A stretch of 64,000 nucleotides of DNA. Source: Synchiropus splendidus. Lineage: Eukaryota > Chordata > Actinopteri > Syngnathiformes > Callionymidae. The position numbers were made by a program, and so were the translations under genes. A model generated the notes under the pieces. It ran no database searches. It saw nothing but the letters and a program-made list of their open reading frames with translations, and was not told the DNA's origin. Of the stretch, positions 40,301 to 52,300 are shown piece after piece. Within the stretch, counting starts at the first letter, position 1. Every line of letters starts with the position of its first letter. The stretch spans positions 3,850,563 to 3,914,562 of the forward strand of contig NC_071348.1 in the NCBI RefSeq assembly GCF_027744825.2. The letters are read 5' to 3'.

Positions 40301-43300
40301 AGTCAGTGACGTTTAAAGCAAAAGCAGTCGGTCATTCAGAAAAATGACCGACGGTCAAGTGAGAAAGAAAACGGTGCACGCATGGTAGAACGAATGGAGA
40401 TGACCGTCAGAAGCCAGAGTGAAATAGGAGAGCAGAAAACAGTTGGCAGAGTTATAGGAGTTGGAGATGACGATACTGCAGCTAGAAAATACTAGATCAG
40501 GAACGAGTATATCAAAGGTACGTGGAGGAGTGTGGAGATGAAGTTGAGGAGGGCAGATGATTGAGACGTGTGGAGAGGAGAGCCCATGTTGGACCAAGAA
40601 TGTTGGAGGTTGAATGTTGATGAAGGTAGACATGATGAGGATAGACTTGCCGTGGAAATCCCAGATGGGAAATGTAGATTATACAATAGGACAAAGTCAC
40701 AGTTATCATGACTGTTCTATGGGGATGACTATTTTATTTAGTTTTCGTGAAAACAGGACGTTTGTGTCTCCTCATGGGAATCCAGACTTTAATCACACAA
40801 ATTGATGACCGTTGCCTTTTAGCTGATAGAAGAGATTAATGAACTCCATGACCTCATGCGTGAAAGCCCGCCTCCCCATGGCCACCTCTTGTAATTACAA
40901 CTTTCCAACCTCTTTCTTCTTCACTGCAGGATCTTGACGGGGTAGACATCACACTCGGGGTTTGCTCGAGCGGACTCATGGTTTACAAAGACAAACTGAG
41001 AATCAACCGATTCCCTTGGCCTAAGGTCCTCAAGATTTCTTACAAACGCAGCAGCTTCTTCATCAAGATCCGGCCATCTGAGGTATTTAGATTGGCTCTC
41101 CTTATCCACTAAGATTTTCAAGTGGATATCTTTAGTCTTCACACTGGACTAACTTGCTCTCCGTCTTGTCACTGTGCAGCAAGAGCAGTATGAAAGCACC
41201 ATTGGTTTCAAACTTCCCAACTACAAAGCCTCCAAGAAGCTGTGGAAAGTTTGTGTCGAGCATCACACGTTCTTCAGGTAAGAAGAGGTTGATCTGGGGT
41301 TATATGGAGGATATTTGCTTTGCTTGGTCACAAGGTCAAGCGAGGTCATGTCCTTCCCCTCTGTAATTGGCTAAATTCAATCCTTGTATTGGCTCCCTGT
41401 CAGTGAACTCCATGGCTATAATCCTCATCTTGGAACGAAACCTAAAGATTTTGTCTTCTTACGACAACAACGCAACAAACTTATTCCTTTACTGTTTCCA
41501 TAACCGCAGAGATTTTGGAGTTGCGTTTGTCAATGTAGAGATAAGAACAGTTTTCTTCTTCAATGTTGCAGGGTTTCAACGATTGAGCCTCCATCATCAC
41601 GGCGCTTCTTAGTCTTGGGCTCCAAGTTCCGATACAGCGGCCGCACTCAAGCCCAGACTCGCCAGGCCAGCTCCATGATCGACCGACCTGCCCCCAGATT
41701 CACCCGCTCGGCTAGCAAGCGCCTGTCCCGTAACCTCGACGGAGGTTGGTATTCATCTGTTACTTCAACACCCTTCACGAAGAGGCTAAATATGTCTGGT
41801 GTTTCTGGTGGAGAAGAGACACTCCATTTGTTGCAGCAACTTGAGGGACCTCGCAGGTGTGAGGTTGATGACTGGGCCCAGATTTTGGGTTTGGATAAAC
41901 CACAGGCTTTCTTTGACTCTCCAGGTACCACAGCCAGTGTGGATAACCCGCCTTGTCTTTGTCAGTTTGTCTTGACTCACTAATGGCTTGTCATTGACCA
42001 TTAACTTGCATAAGCGACGTTTGTCTGCTGAAAAGACCTTTGACCAAGTTAAACTCCTTCTCTTGACCTTGTTTGCTTGCGTCATCCTTATCAACGCTTC
42101 ATCTTCAACATCTAAACCGGCTTTCCTCTCTCTGCTTCTGTTATTGCTCTGATGTTCAGCAGTGTGTTCTAAAATAAGGAGTGTTGCTCCTTGGCTTGAC
42201 CAGTTGACCCGGTCATTATGCTTGAAGCTAACGTCAGCTTTACAGTCTCGCCGCATAGCAAAGCTTTGAGTGCCAACTTTTCACAATCTCATCGGAGCCC
42301 ATTCATGACCGCCACCCTGCTTATATTCCTGCAGCCAGAAGGACGCAGGCTTATGTTCTGCAAGGGGACGAGAGGCAGTCTTTTCAGAGTGAGTCCTGGC
42401 AGGGCACTGGCTCTCTGATCCTTACCCAGGCCGGCTCTCAGCCCTGGCTGTTGACAAAAGAAGAGTGGCCTTCCTTGCTCCAGCGACTTCCTCCTTTCCG
42501 TTTTGTGCCACATTTCAGTTTAGCGAAGCAACCAGGTATCAATGATCGCAACACTCTGACTCATATTTGTTTGGATGAAATCTTTTTTCCCCAAATATCC
42601 TTTTTCTTACTTTTTAAATTTCCTTCTCATTCATTTATTATAATCATGTCATTGCCATAACATCAGTTGATTCCACTTCGGCAAGTTTGAGCTCAGTGGA
42701 CAGATTACTGCAACCCTCACTGCAACAGCAGGACGACTGGCTTGGCTACTTCGACAACAAAGCTCCATGTAAGTCACGTTGTTTCTTTCTCTGCAGTCAT
42801 TATTTCTATTGTGCATCATGGTTTTTGTCTCAACTTTGTAATAGCTCTGAAGTTATAATGGGGTTACTTGTGACTCTCACTTTTTATTTTAATTTTGTTG
42901 CTACGTTGTTGATTTATTTGAACTCTATGAACACTTTCACACACAGCAGGCGACACGCCCCCAGAAGAAGGTTTAATGGCAGAAGAGCAAGAGGAGTCGA
43001 GGCAGCAGCTGATCGACAGACTTCAGGAAACTGTGCTTTTGGTGGATGCCTTGACCGAGCAAGAAGAATTGGAAAGGAGTTTGAGGGAAGTGAAGGATCT
43101 GGAGGAGAGACTTCAAGGGATGGACCAGCTGGCAGAGAGAATTCAGGATATAATAGAACAGGAATTAGGGAAGGAGGAGATCGCCAAGTGGAGGGAGAAA
43201 GATAATGAAGGGTTAATTCAGGCTCCAGATAAGGATGAAGCTGTTACACAAACAGTGGTGACAAAATCCTCTGTGGCTGCAGATGAGGAGGAAGAGCCGA

Positions 43301-46300
43301 TAAAGCAAGCGTTTTTAATAGATCCGTTACTGGAGGATGCCCTGGTAGCACAGGCCAAAAAGAAGAGCGCAGTGGAGGAGAAAGATGTTCTGATGGCTGA
43401 TAACTTGAGGGACAGGCGATATCATGTGGAGCAGGAGAAGGTTGAGGAGGAGGCAAAGGTGGAGAAGGAGATTGTGATGGATGACATCTTCAGAGACAAG
43501 CAACGGCAGGCTGAGGAGGAATGGCAAGACCAAGTGAAAAAGAGTGGTTTGTCAGATGTTAGTGGCTCCTCTGTTATTGACCAGTCTGTGATGGCAAAGA
43601 GAGTGGAAGAGGTGGATGAGTTAGAAGAGCAGATAAAGCTTGTGTTTTTAAAGGATTTGTTGGTAGAAGATGAACCGAAAGAGAGAGAAGCCATGAAGGA
43701 TACCAGTGTGGAGGAGAAAGAACTTGTTAAGGATGTCATCTTAAAAGACAAGTTACGCCAGATTGAGGAGGAGGCCAACACAGAGAAACAAGTTTTGATG
43801 GAGGAGAAAGACAAGTATGAGAGTGTCACAGTGGAGAGAGTGGTTCTGATGGTTGATGACTTAAGAGACAAGCTGGGTCAAGTGGACCAGGAAAGCGAAA
43901 GGATGGTGAACCCTATGGTGGAGAGAAGGGTTGTAATGTATGATAGCCTGACAGACAAAGGACGTCAGATGGAGGAGGGCAAGACGGAGAGTATCGTGCC
44001 AAAAACAGAGGATCTGATGGGTGATGGTTTAAGAGACGAGCTGCAACTGGTTGAGGGGGAGAAATTCAAGGAGGAGGGCATCACTGTGGAGCGAGTGGTT
44101 CTGATGGGGGATATCTTAACAGACAAGCCAGGTTTGATGTTTGATGGTTTAACCGATGAAGTAAGTCCGAGGGAGGAGGGCAAGATGGCGAGTAACACTG
44201 AGGAAAAGGTTCAAGAGGAACTGGAAAAGAGTGGTCTCTCAGGTGTCGGTGCCACCTCTCTTACCTACCAGTCGATGATGAAAAGGAAAGTTACCATTGT
44301 AGATGAAAAGATTTCTTCACTGGAAGATTATGACATTGTTGAGCTGTCCGGGGTCATGTCTGAGGAGGATCTGGGTAATTTGGCTCAGATCTGGGTCAGG
44401 ACAGAAATGACTCAGCAGAGAAATGAGGAAGTTTCAGTCGCAGTGAAGTCGGAATATCCATTGCAGCTTGGACAACAAGACGAGTGGTTTGTCCTTTTCG
44501 ATCGAACTCCTTACCAAGCCATCGACTGGCCAATAGGTGGAGTATAGAGAGTGTTTCAAGAATTCAAAGAACCTTGATTTGCTCATGTTTTTTTTTATCA
44601 TCCAATAGTTACGAGTGTGAGGCCTGCTGAAGTGGAGGAGAAACAGTACACTGTGTCAGCGTATGCAAAGTCAACAGTCAAGGAAGAACAGAGTGTAACG
44701 GTGGTGAATATTCTTGGGACAGACGAAATCCAGAGCATGCCAAAAAATGTCCTTTCACAGGCTAATATGGACGGATCTGATGACTGGCATGTGTTGCTGG
44801 ATACTGTTGCCAGAGACACTTCATATGTACAACCAGGTACTCTTCTAAGATAGTACTTATTTTGCCATGATTTACAGGGTATTAATGGCTCAACTTTCAT
44901 CAGTTGCGTGGGGTGGCAGAGAACAGAAGACACAAAGTGTCAAAACCGCAACTGAAAAAGCTAGCAAGCAAGTTGTAACTGAAGAGATTAAAGGCGACCA
45001 CCCACGATGGCTTCCTCAAGCTCCTGTGGAAGAAAGAGATGATGATTGGTTTCTTTTGCTAGCTGTTGTTCCAAAAGTCACGTTTGATGTAGAACCAGGT
45101 AAAATGCCTTCATTATTCTGCAGTAGGTTCTTGTCTGCTCACTTGGACTAATCCATTCATTCTTATCAGTTACCTCAAGAGAAAGGTACCAGATGGACAC
45201 AGGAAGTATTGTCGCTGCGACTGGCAGCACGGTGGAAAAGCAGATTAGAGAAGTTGTATTTGAAGAGAGGGAGATTACTGACAACCCTCTGAGATGGCTT
45301 CCTTCAATCCCCCGGCCACCAGTCGAACAGAGGGAGGATGACTGGTTCAAACTGCTGGATTATATGGCAAGAGAAACGCGTTATATCGCACCAGGTAGAT
45401 GACATGATACGCTGCAGTCCAGTACTGTCACAGCTTCACACGTATATTTCTCCTTTCAGTGAAGTCTGTGACTTTCGATGAGGTGGTGACCATAATAAAA
45501 GCAGTGGAGCGGAAAGAAGAAAAAGAGATTGATGTGAAAGAAAGAGTAGCAGTATATCAGCAGCAGGCCATTGCTCTACCACAGTCTGTTCTCACGACAG
45601 CGGATGACTGGTTTTTGCTGCTGGCTGTCCCTCCCCACAAGCCTTTGTTTGTCCCGCCAGGTACTTCTATCACTCCATGGAGATTTAAACTTTGTTTCTC
45701 ATTTCTGCCTTTATATTTCCCCTATTAGCCTCAATTGCAACTCAAGTGTTTCCCCAAGAAGAAAGTGTTTCATCGGTGGCTGAATCTGAGATAGTGTTGG
45801 TTCAGGAGGGGGACGCAAAGCCCAGCAAAACTGTGATCAAAACTACCCAAGAACAAGATGTTGAAACAAGAGAGCTAGCTTCCATAGCACCAGGTACTCA
45901 ACGCCTCAAACTACTACAATTCCACGAACAACTTGGTTGTTGATGGAGGGTAAATTTGGTTTATTTCCAGTATTCTCAAAAACTCTGCTGAATCCTGTTG
46001 AAGAGGTTTTGAGCAGAGAGTTTCTGTTGTCGGACCGAGGACAGCCATCCAAACCGGTGACGGTGAGGGATGATGACTGGTTTCTTCTGTTTGATGTGCG
46101 TCAGGACGAAGCTGTGGAGAAACCGTCAGGTATTGATCCGGCTGCTGTGTGCTTCATGCTGTGCCGCAATTATTGTAATAGTACGGGGCTGCTTGCTTGA
46201 TGTGAGCAATATTTTAAGGAAAACACAAGAGCTATTTTTGAAATAGTAGTGTGAAGGTAAAGCCTTGAAGTGTGAACTGGATTGCAGATTAGCCTCTTTC

Positions 46301-49300
46301 AACTCCTGTATGAGTCACATTGATGAGATGATTTTGTTTTACATCTGCCAAGTTGTGGTCCGCTTACTCGACTGCGTTTATTATTTCTATTTATATTCGT
46401 CTTCCTGTCTGGGCCAGTTTCTTCTGCTAGAATTCCTCCAGGGATAAGGATGACAGCTGAAGTTGATGTGACAACAGCTGAGGCTGAAAAGTGGACAAAG
46501 ATAATTACTGTGAACGGCTGGCAAGATGAAGCCTGTCGTCCTGAAGCGAAGGCACAGTCTATTTCAGGAAGATCAGAGGGAAAAGATGATGACTGGTCTC
46601 TGATGTTCGATGCGTCTCGAGAGCCTGTGTTCCTACCAGCAGGTACCTGTGAAGTTGTTGTAGCAGGAGCCAAACTGCTCATGAGCATTGATTGACATGC
46701 ATTTTTCTGCTAGTTTTCAGTCCAGTTGTTTACAATATAAAATCCAAGCAGAAGTCTACTATCCAGGAAGTCAGGCCTCCTTTAAAGGCAATGGAGAAAA
46801 GAGAGGTGCAACCAAGAAGGCTCAGTGACGACTGGTTTGTCCTGCTGGATGTTGCTGGTAAAATGCCAGGTATTTTGGATAAAAATGATGAAATCTGAGC
46901 ATTTTAATCATGTGATTTTCTTCCGCCAGCCTTTCCTGCTCAAGCTAGGACATCTGAAATGAGAGAGTTAAAAGTCAGAACTCAGCAAAGCATTGTTATA
47001 AAGGACCAGGTGCAGATGCCATCACGTCATTCTGTGAGACAAGTGGAGGATGATTGGTTTACTGTTCTGGACGTAGCACAGGAGCAATCAGGTACATGAG
47101 GATTTTTTTTCCCTCCATTTTCTTGTGCATATTTTAAAGCGACTAATCATTTTTCTTCTAGTTTCCGTCCCAGTGCCAGTCCTACTCCCAACGCAGGCGA
47201 AAGTGTCTGATGCCAAATCCTGGACTCCCATGATAAGGCCAGAGTTTGAGAGGATGATTGTGGAGGAGCGACAGCCTTTCAAACACACTCATGTGCATGC
47301 TGACTGGTTTGTTCTACTAGATGTTGCTCCTAAAGAGTCAGGTATTCGACTGGTTTGCTGTGTCCACCTGCAGGAGTGTCGCTCATACTGGTTGGCTTTG
47401 AACCAGTCATTCAACCCTTTCTTGACCTCCGTGCTCCGTTGCCATGTTTCACTGGAGACTCTTCCTGATCCTTGAGGAAGTGATGCTTTCTAATCTTCAA
47501 CACTTTGAGCTTTTCAGCTCAGCTTCTTAACGTCATTTGCTTGTGCTTCCACTGTTTGATCAGTGTGGCACCCCAGCTTTCCACCTGGTGGATATTTGCC
47601 ACTGCTGCTCCCATTTCCTTCTTTCGTTTGTGAATTTAAGACTGGAATTCAGGTCAAAACACCACGCTTATCGTTCGCAGCTGGCCTGTCCAGTTAAAGA
47701 ATGAATATGTTTTGTGTCTGCTTTTTTCCAGTTGCTGTTACTCAGAGGGGCACCCGTCCTGTCAGCGCTCCAGTCTTCTCACAAGCTGCCCTGATAGAAG
47801 CGGGCATCCCCATGGCTCCATTAGAGCAGCCTCAGACATCGACTCCCATCAAGACTGTCATCAAGGAGGAGCAGACTCTGGAGGAAACCGTGGAGGGTGT
47901 CGAGTCTTCCAAAACTGAAGTCAAGGTATTCACTTACCTCAGAAGTAGAAGCCGGTGACAGATAATCACCTGATCATTGCGTGCAGAGAAAGTAGTCCAA
48001 ACTAGAAGTAGCTTCCAAATTTGCTGGCGATTGTTCTCTGACGTTTGTCTGCTGTAGTCGGCAGCATGCAGGGAACAGATTGAAGTGATGTCTGCCATCA
48101 ATGGGGACCATCAGGTTAGTAATAGATGAGGAAGCTTGGTGCCCAGCCAAAGCTGTGAACACCAGCTAGCAGAGGATGCTAACACGTGTCCGTCTCTCCT
48201 ACCAGTCTGAGGTGACGACCACGGATGTGGTGCGAATGCGAAAGGTCAGAATTGTAGCCTGCGTTTGCGCCGTCATTCTTTACCTCTACAGTCATCTCTT
48301 TCTCATGACGTGCCTCTTTGGAACTGCTCTCTCCTTCTATACTTTGGAGGAAAATGTATTGTCATATATCTGGAGTGTATATGCAATTATATTTTCACAA
48401 AATCTTTTAACCTACTTGTTGGTAGTGAGTTCCTGTTGCTTGTATTTCAGCATGTTTCTGAAATCGGTTCTAGGTTTTAGATTCACGAGCAGCACCTCTT
48501 CATTTTTCTTTGAGTAGTAACACGTCTGTAGTGTTGTTGCATGCAGGTTTAACCGGTTATTAACATTTAACTGAACTTTCAATATGCATGTGTAGAAGTG
48601 CATGCCTACTGACACCAATCCACACGTTTTTGTTCTTTTCATTTTTCACAGAAAAGAGCTAAGAAAATTGAGGGTGACTCAATTTATGTCAGACATAGCC
48701 TTTTAATGTTGGAGGTTTGTATCCCCACCGCAGATGTGTTTTCTTGCTCTTTGGCGCTGCTGTTTTAATATCACGCTTGCATGCCGCATGGTTTCACACT
48801 TCTGAATCAGCTTTAATCCTGGCCCCTGGATTAACTTGGATTTTTGGCAACTTGACTCCAAGCCAGTCGTTTCGGATGAGTTCAGTTGAAGGTCTCGCTC
48901 ATCGATGATGGAAGTTACGATCGCGTTTCCTCTTTATGAAAGAGAATGACTGCATTATTGCCATCTATTTGATTTTGCTTACCTTCTCTCTCCCATGAAA
49001 CGATGGTGTCATATATAACTCTGATTCTTCATGTTGCCCATCTATAAACACACAGACCTGCAACTGTTTAGCTGAGAGGAGCACGCCATCGCTGGCACAG
49101 ACGCAACAGCGAAACACGAGTCCTTTCATGGGAAGAAATGAGCTGGGCAATAAAAGTCATTCATTTTTGCCGTTTTTTTTCCCCACTGCGCTCAATACTG
49201 GACTCTTTGCACCTACTGTCATGACTTCATAAATCATCCCGCAAACACAGTTTCCTCAGTAGTAGCCCGTGTGCAGAACCAAAGAAACCAGTTTTTAAAT

Positions 49301-52300
49301 TTGTTGCTCACACAGACACCTTGTAATTGAGATGATTCATGATCAATATTATAGAGTTTCTTCCACATTTGAATGTATCAACTATTCAAACTTTTGTTGG
49401 CAAGGGTTGATCAAACATGTCTTGGCATATTTGAATGACAATTGGTTGAACACTTATCATCAAATTGGTCTTTTGTTCCAAATGAGGAGTAAAAACAGGA
49501 TTTGATGCTAAATGTTACCAAATCATTTGTTTTGCTGTCATTTCAGTCGATTTTTATTTGTGATTTTTGACACCAGAGTGGTTTATTTTCCTGCTGCGAC
49601 GCTGCTTTCGGACTTGCCGCTTGTTTCTTGCACATGTGTGACTGATAACCCGAAGCTCTTTGATTCCACCTGAAGTGGTTGATCTATGCTGTGACAGCCA
49701 TCACATGCCAGAGTTGATCTGGGTTGATATCCCCTCTAGAATCACTAACTCAGCTTATGCTTGTGCTAGTTTCCAAATTCATAATCTCAGTTTTGTAGCA
49801 GCATCCAGCACTGATTTGACTTTCCAAAACGTCCTACCCCACTCTCTCTCAACCTTCAGGAATTTGATAAGCCTCAAGAGGACCTGCTGCGGCATCATGC
49901 CAGCATCAGCGAGCTGAAGCGGAACTTCATGGAGTCCATGCCGGAGTCCAAACCCAGCGAGTGGGACAAGCGCCTGTCCACTCACTCTCCATTCCGCACT
50001 CTGGGTGTGAACGGTCAGCCTCTGCCCAGTGCTGATGGGGTAAGTGTCCACTCGCATCCTGATGTGTTTCAGCTTGACTTAAGCAGTCGATCGATTTAGG
50101 AAGTGAAGAGCGTGCTGACAAACCTCGTCATGTCCTGTTAGCATTTTAATATTGATGGCTTTCAAGCAAACAACTAGCAATTCACAGATGCAATGCTGTT
50201 GTTTAGAGGACTATTTCAGTATTTAAAGTTGTCATGAAAGCCACACATGTCAAACTCAAGAGCTGGGGGCAAAGCCAGTTGAGTTGGAATGATGATGTGA
50301 CAGGTAAAAAGTTCCAATGCTAATTATCTGTCTATATTATGCAATGTTAGAATTCAATGTGACATTTGAACAACGCAACTCATCATGGTACTTCAGTCAC
50401 ATCCAAGGCAGTAAATGAGTGTGAAAGCCAGCATGTGTTTTGTTACCGTCCAGGGAGGACGTGTTGTTATTTGACCCTCTAATTGGTGTTGTGAAGGTTG
50501 TGCATGTGAAGGCTGATACAGAGCAACAGCACGTGGTGTAATACACGCACATGCATGCGTTGGAAGAATGCTGCCGGACTTGTCGAGTGGAGTGTGACAT
50601 TCTTTACTTTCTGTAATAAGCAGTTATGTGGAAAAGCGCTTCCCATGGTTGTCCCACCTGCTCTATTGAAACGTCCTTCTGATATGGCCGCTGAGCATGT
50701 TGACTGACTTCCTGTTGATACTTACTGCATGTGACGACTTTGCTTGCACCGATCAGAAACAATATCCTCCCTTCTTTCTGATCGAGCTTGTTTCTGTTGA
50801 CTTGGTTTGCTTGGCACTGTTCATCTTTCCATCCTGTATTTCCTCTGCTGCACTCTCATTCACATACAGCATTATTAACCCTTGCATCTGAGAAATTCAA
50901 ATATTAGATACTATGATGTTGCTACAGTGCAACACAACCAACCAGTGTCTCTTCCTATATTGTCAATTATTGCTGCCTTAATATCAGTGTTATTACTTTA
51001 TTACTATATTTGTAATTAAAATTCTCAAACACAAGGCACATGATAAACATCTTGTGACATATCTATCCTTCAAAATTTGTAAATAAATAAATATTTGCAC
51101 ATTAGCATCGTGCAGTAGATGAACGAATGTATGTATTTTATACTATATTATTTACTTTGTATTATAAATAGTACACTCACATGTAAGGAGTCAGCTGCAT
51201 GCTTAAATAATCCCTATGATTTTATTTCCTTTTAATGTGAAGCTGCGAAAGAGTGAACGACTTCCTGTCTTTTCAGTCTGAAGCGCTCTGCTAATCATGA
51301 ACATGCATGCTAAGTGCACGCACCGTTCGTTCATGCTCTGCTCCAGTACAAGCCAGGTCACGTGTGTTAGCTGCCTCACAGCGCTCATCGATTCCCTGGC
51401 TCTTTACTAGTTAAAAATGCCAGATATTGCAAAACGAATTACAGCATTCCTTCCTCTCATCTCTCTTCCCTCCTCCTCCTCCTCCTCCTCCCCCCTCCGT
51501 AGTTTGTCATCCGCCTCCCGCGCGGCCCCCTGCTAGACTTCTACTCCAAACGCAGCTGAGGGGCCGTCTGGACTTTGTGGAAACCCCACACAGGTGTGAG
51601 CCGCGGAGACCGCATCTAGTCACCCACCCATCAACTTCTAAGCTCACTTCCTCCTTCTGTCCTTCCTTCGCCTCCTCCACGACATCTCTGTAGCATCCTC
51701 CATCCTTCATCCTACGAAAACCTTTGACTTTTCGGAACAAGACTTGTGCTGATTCAGACTGGAAATGACAAGGAACCGCACTCCTGTTTACATTTTACCG
51801 CCGTTTGGACTGGTTTTTTTTTTTTTTTTGGACTTTTATGGGTTTTTAACTTGTGCCGTGTGACTTGGAGCCAACTTTGATACAAGTTTTGAGGTGAACA
51901 CTGTGATGTCATTTGTATCTCCGTACTGACCCCTAACCCATTAGTCGTGTAACACTTTAGTGGTAGTGTTTTTCTCTTGTGAACTTCTGGCAGCTGAATT
52001 GTAATATCTTAACACTTGGAGTGGTGAATCAGTGTGAAGCATCTTCTTGTTGCATGGATTTATTAAAGACATTCCATCAGTTCACACGCTTGTTCCTCCT
52101 CTGGGTTTGTATTCTGTATTTTTAAAAATAACAACGCCGACACGTATAATTGTTCGAAGGTCGCCAACTGTTGCAGTGCGCCGAGTGACTGGTGGTGGTG
52201 GCGGGAGTACATTTGGATTCTACATGTCTTAGACTGGGATTATTTCAGCACAGATGTGTGAGATGATGAGTCCGGTTTCAAATTCTGTGGACAGTTTGGA

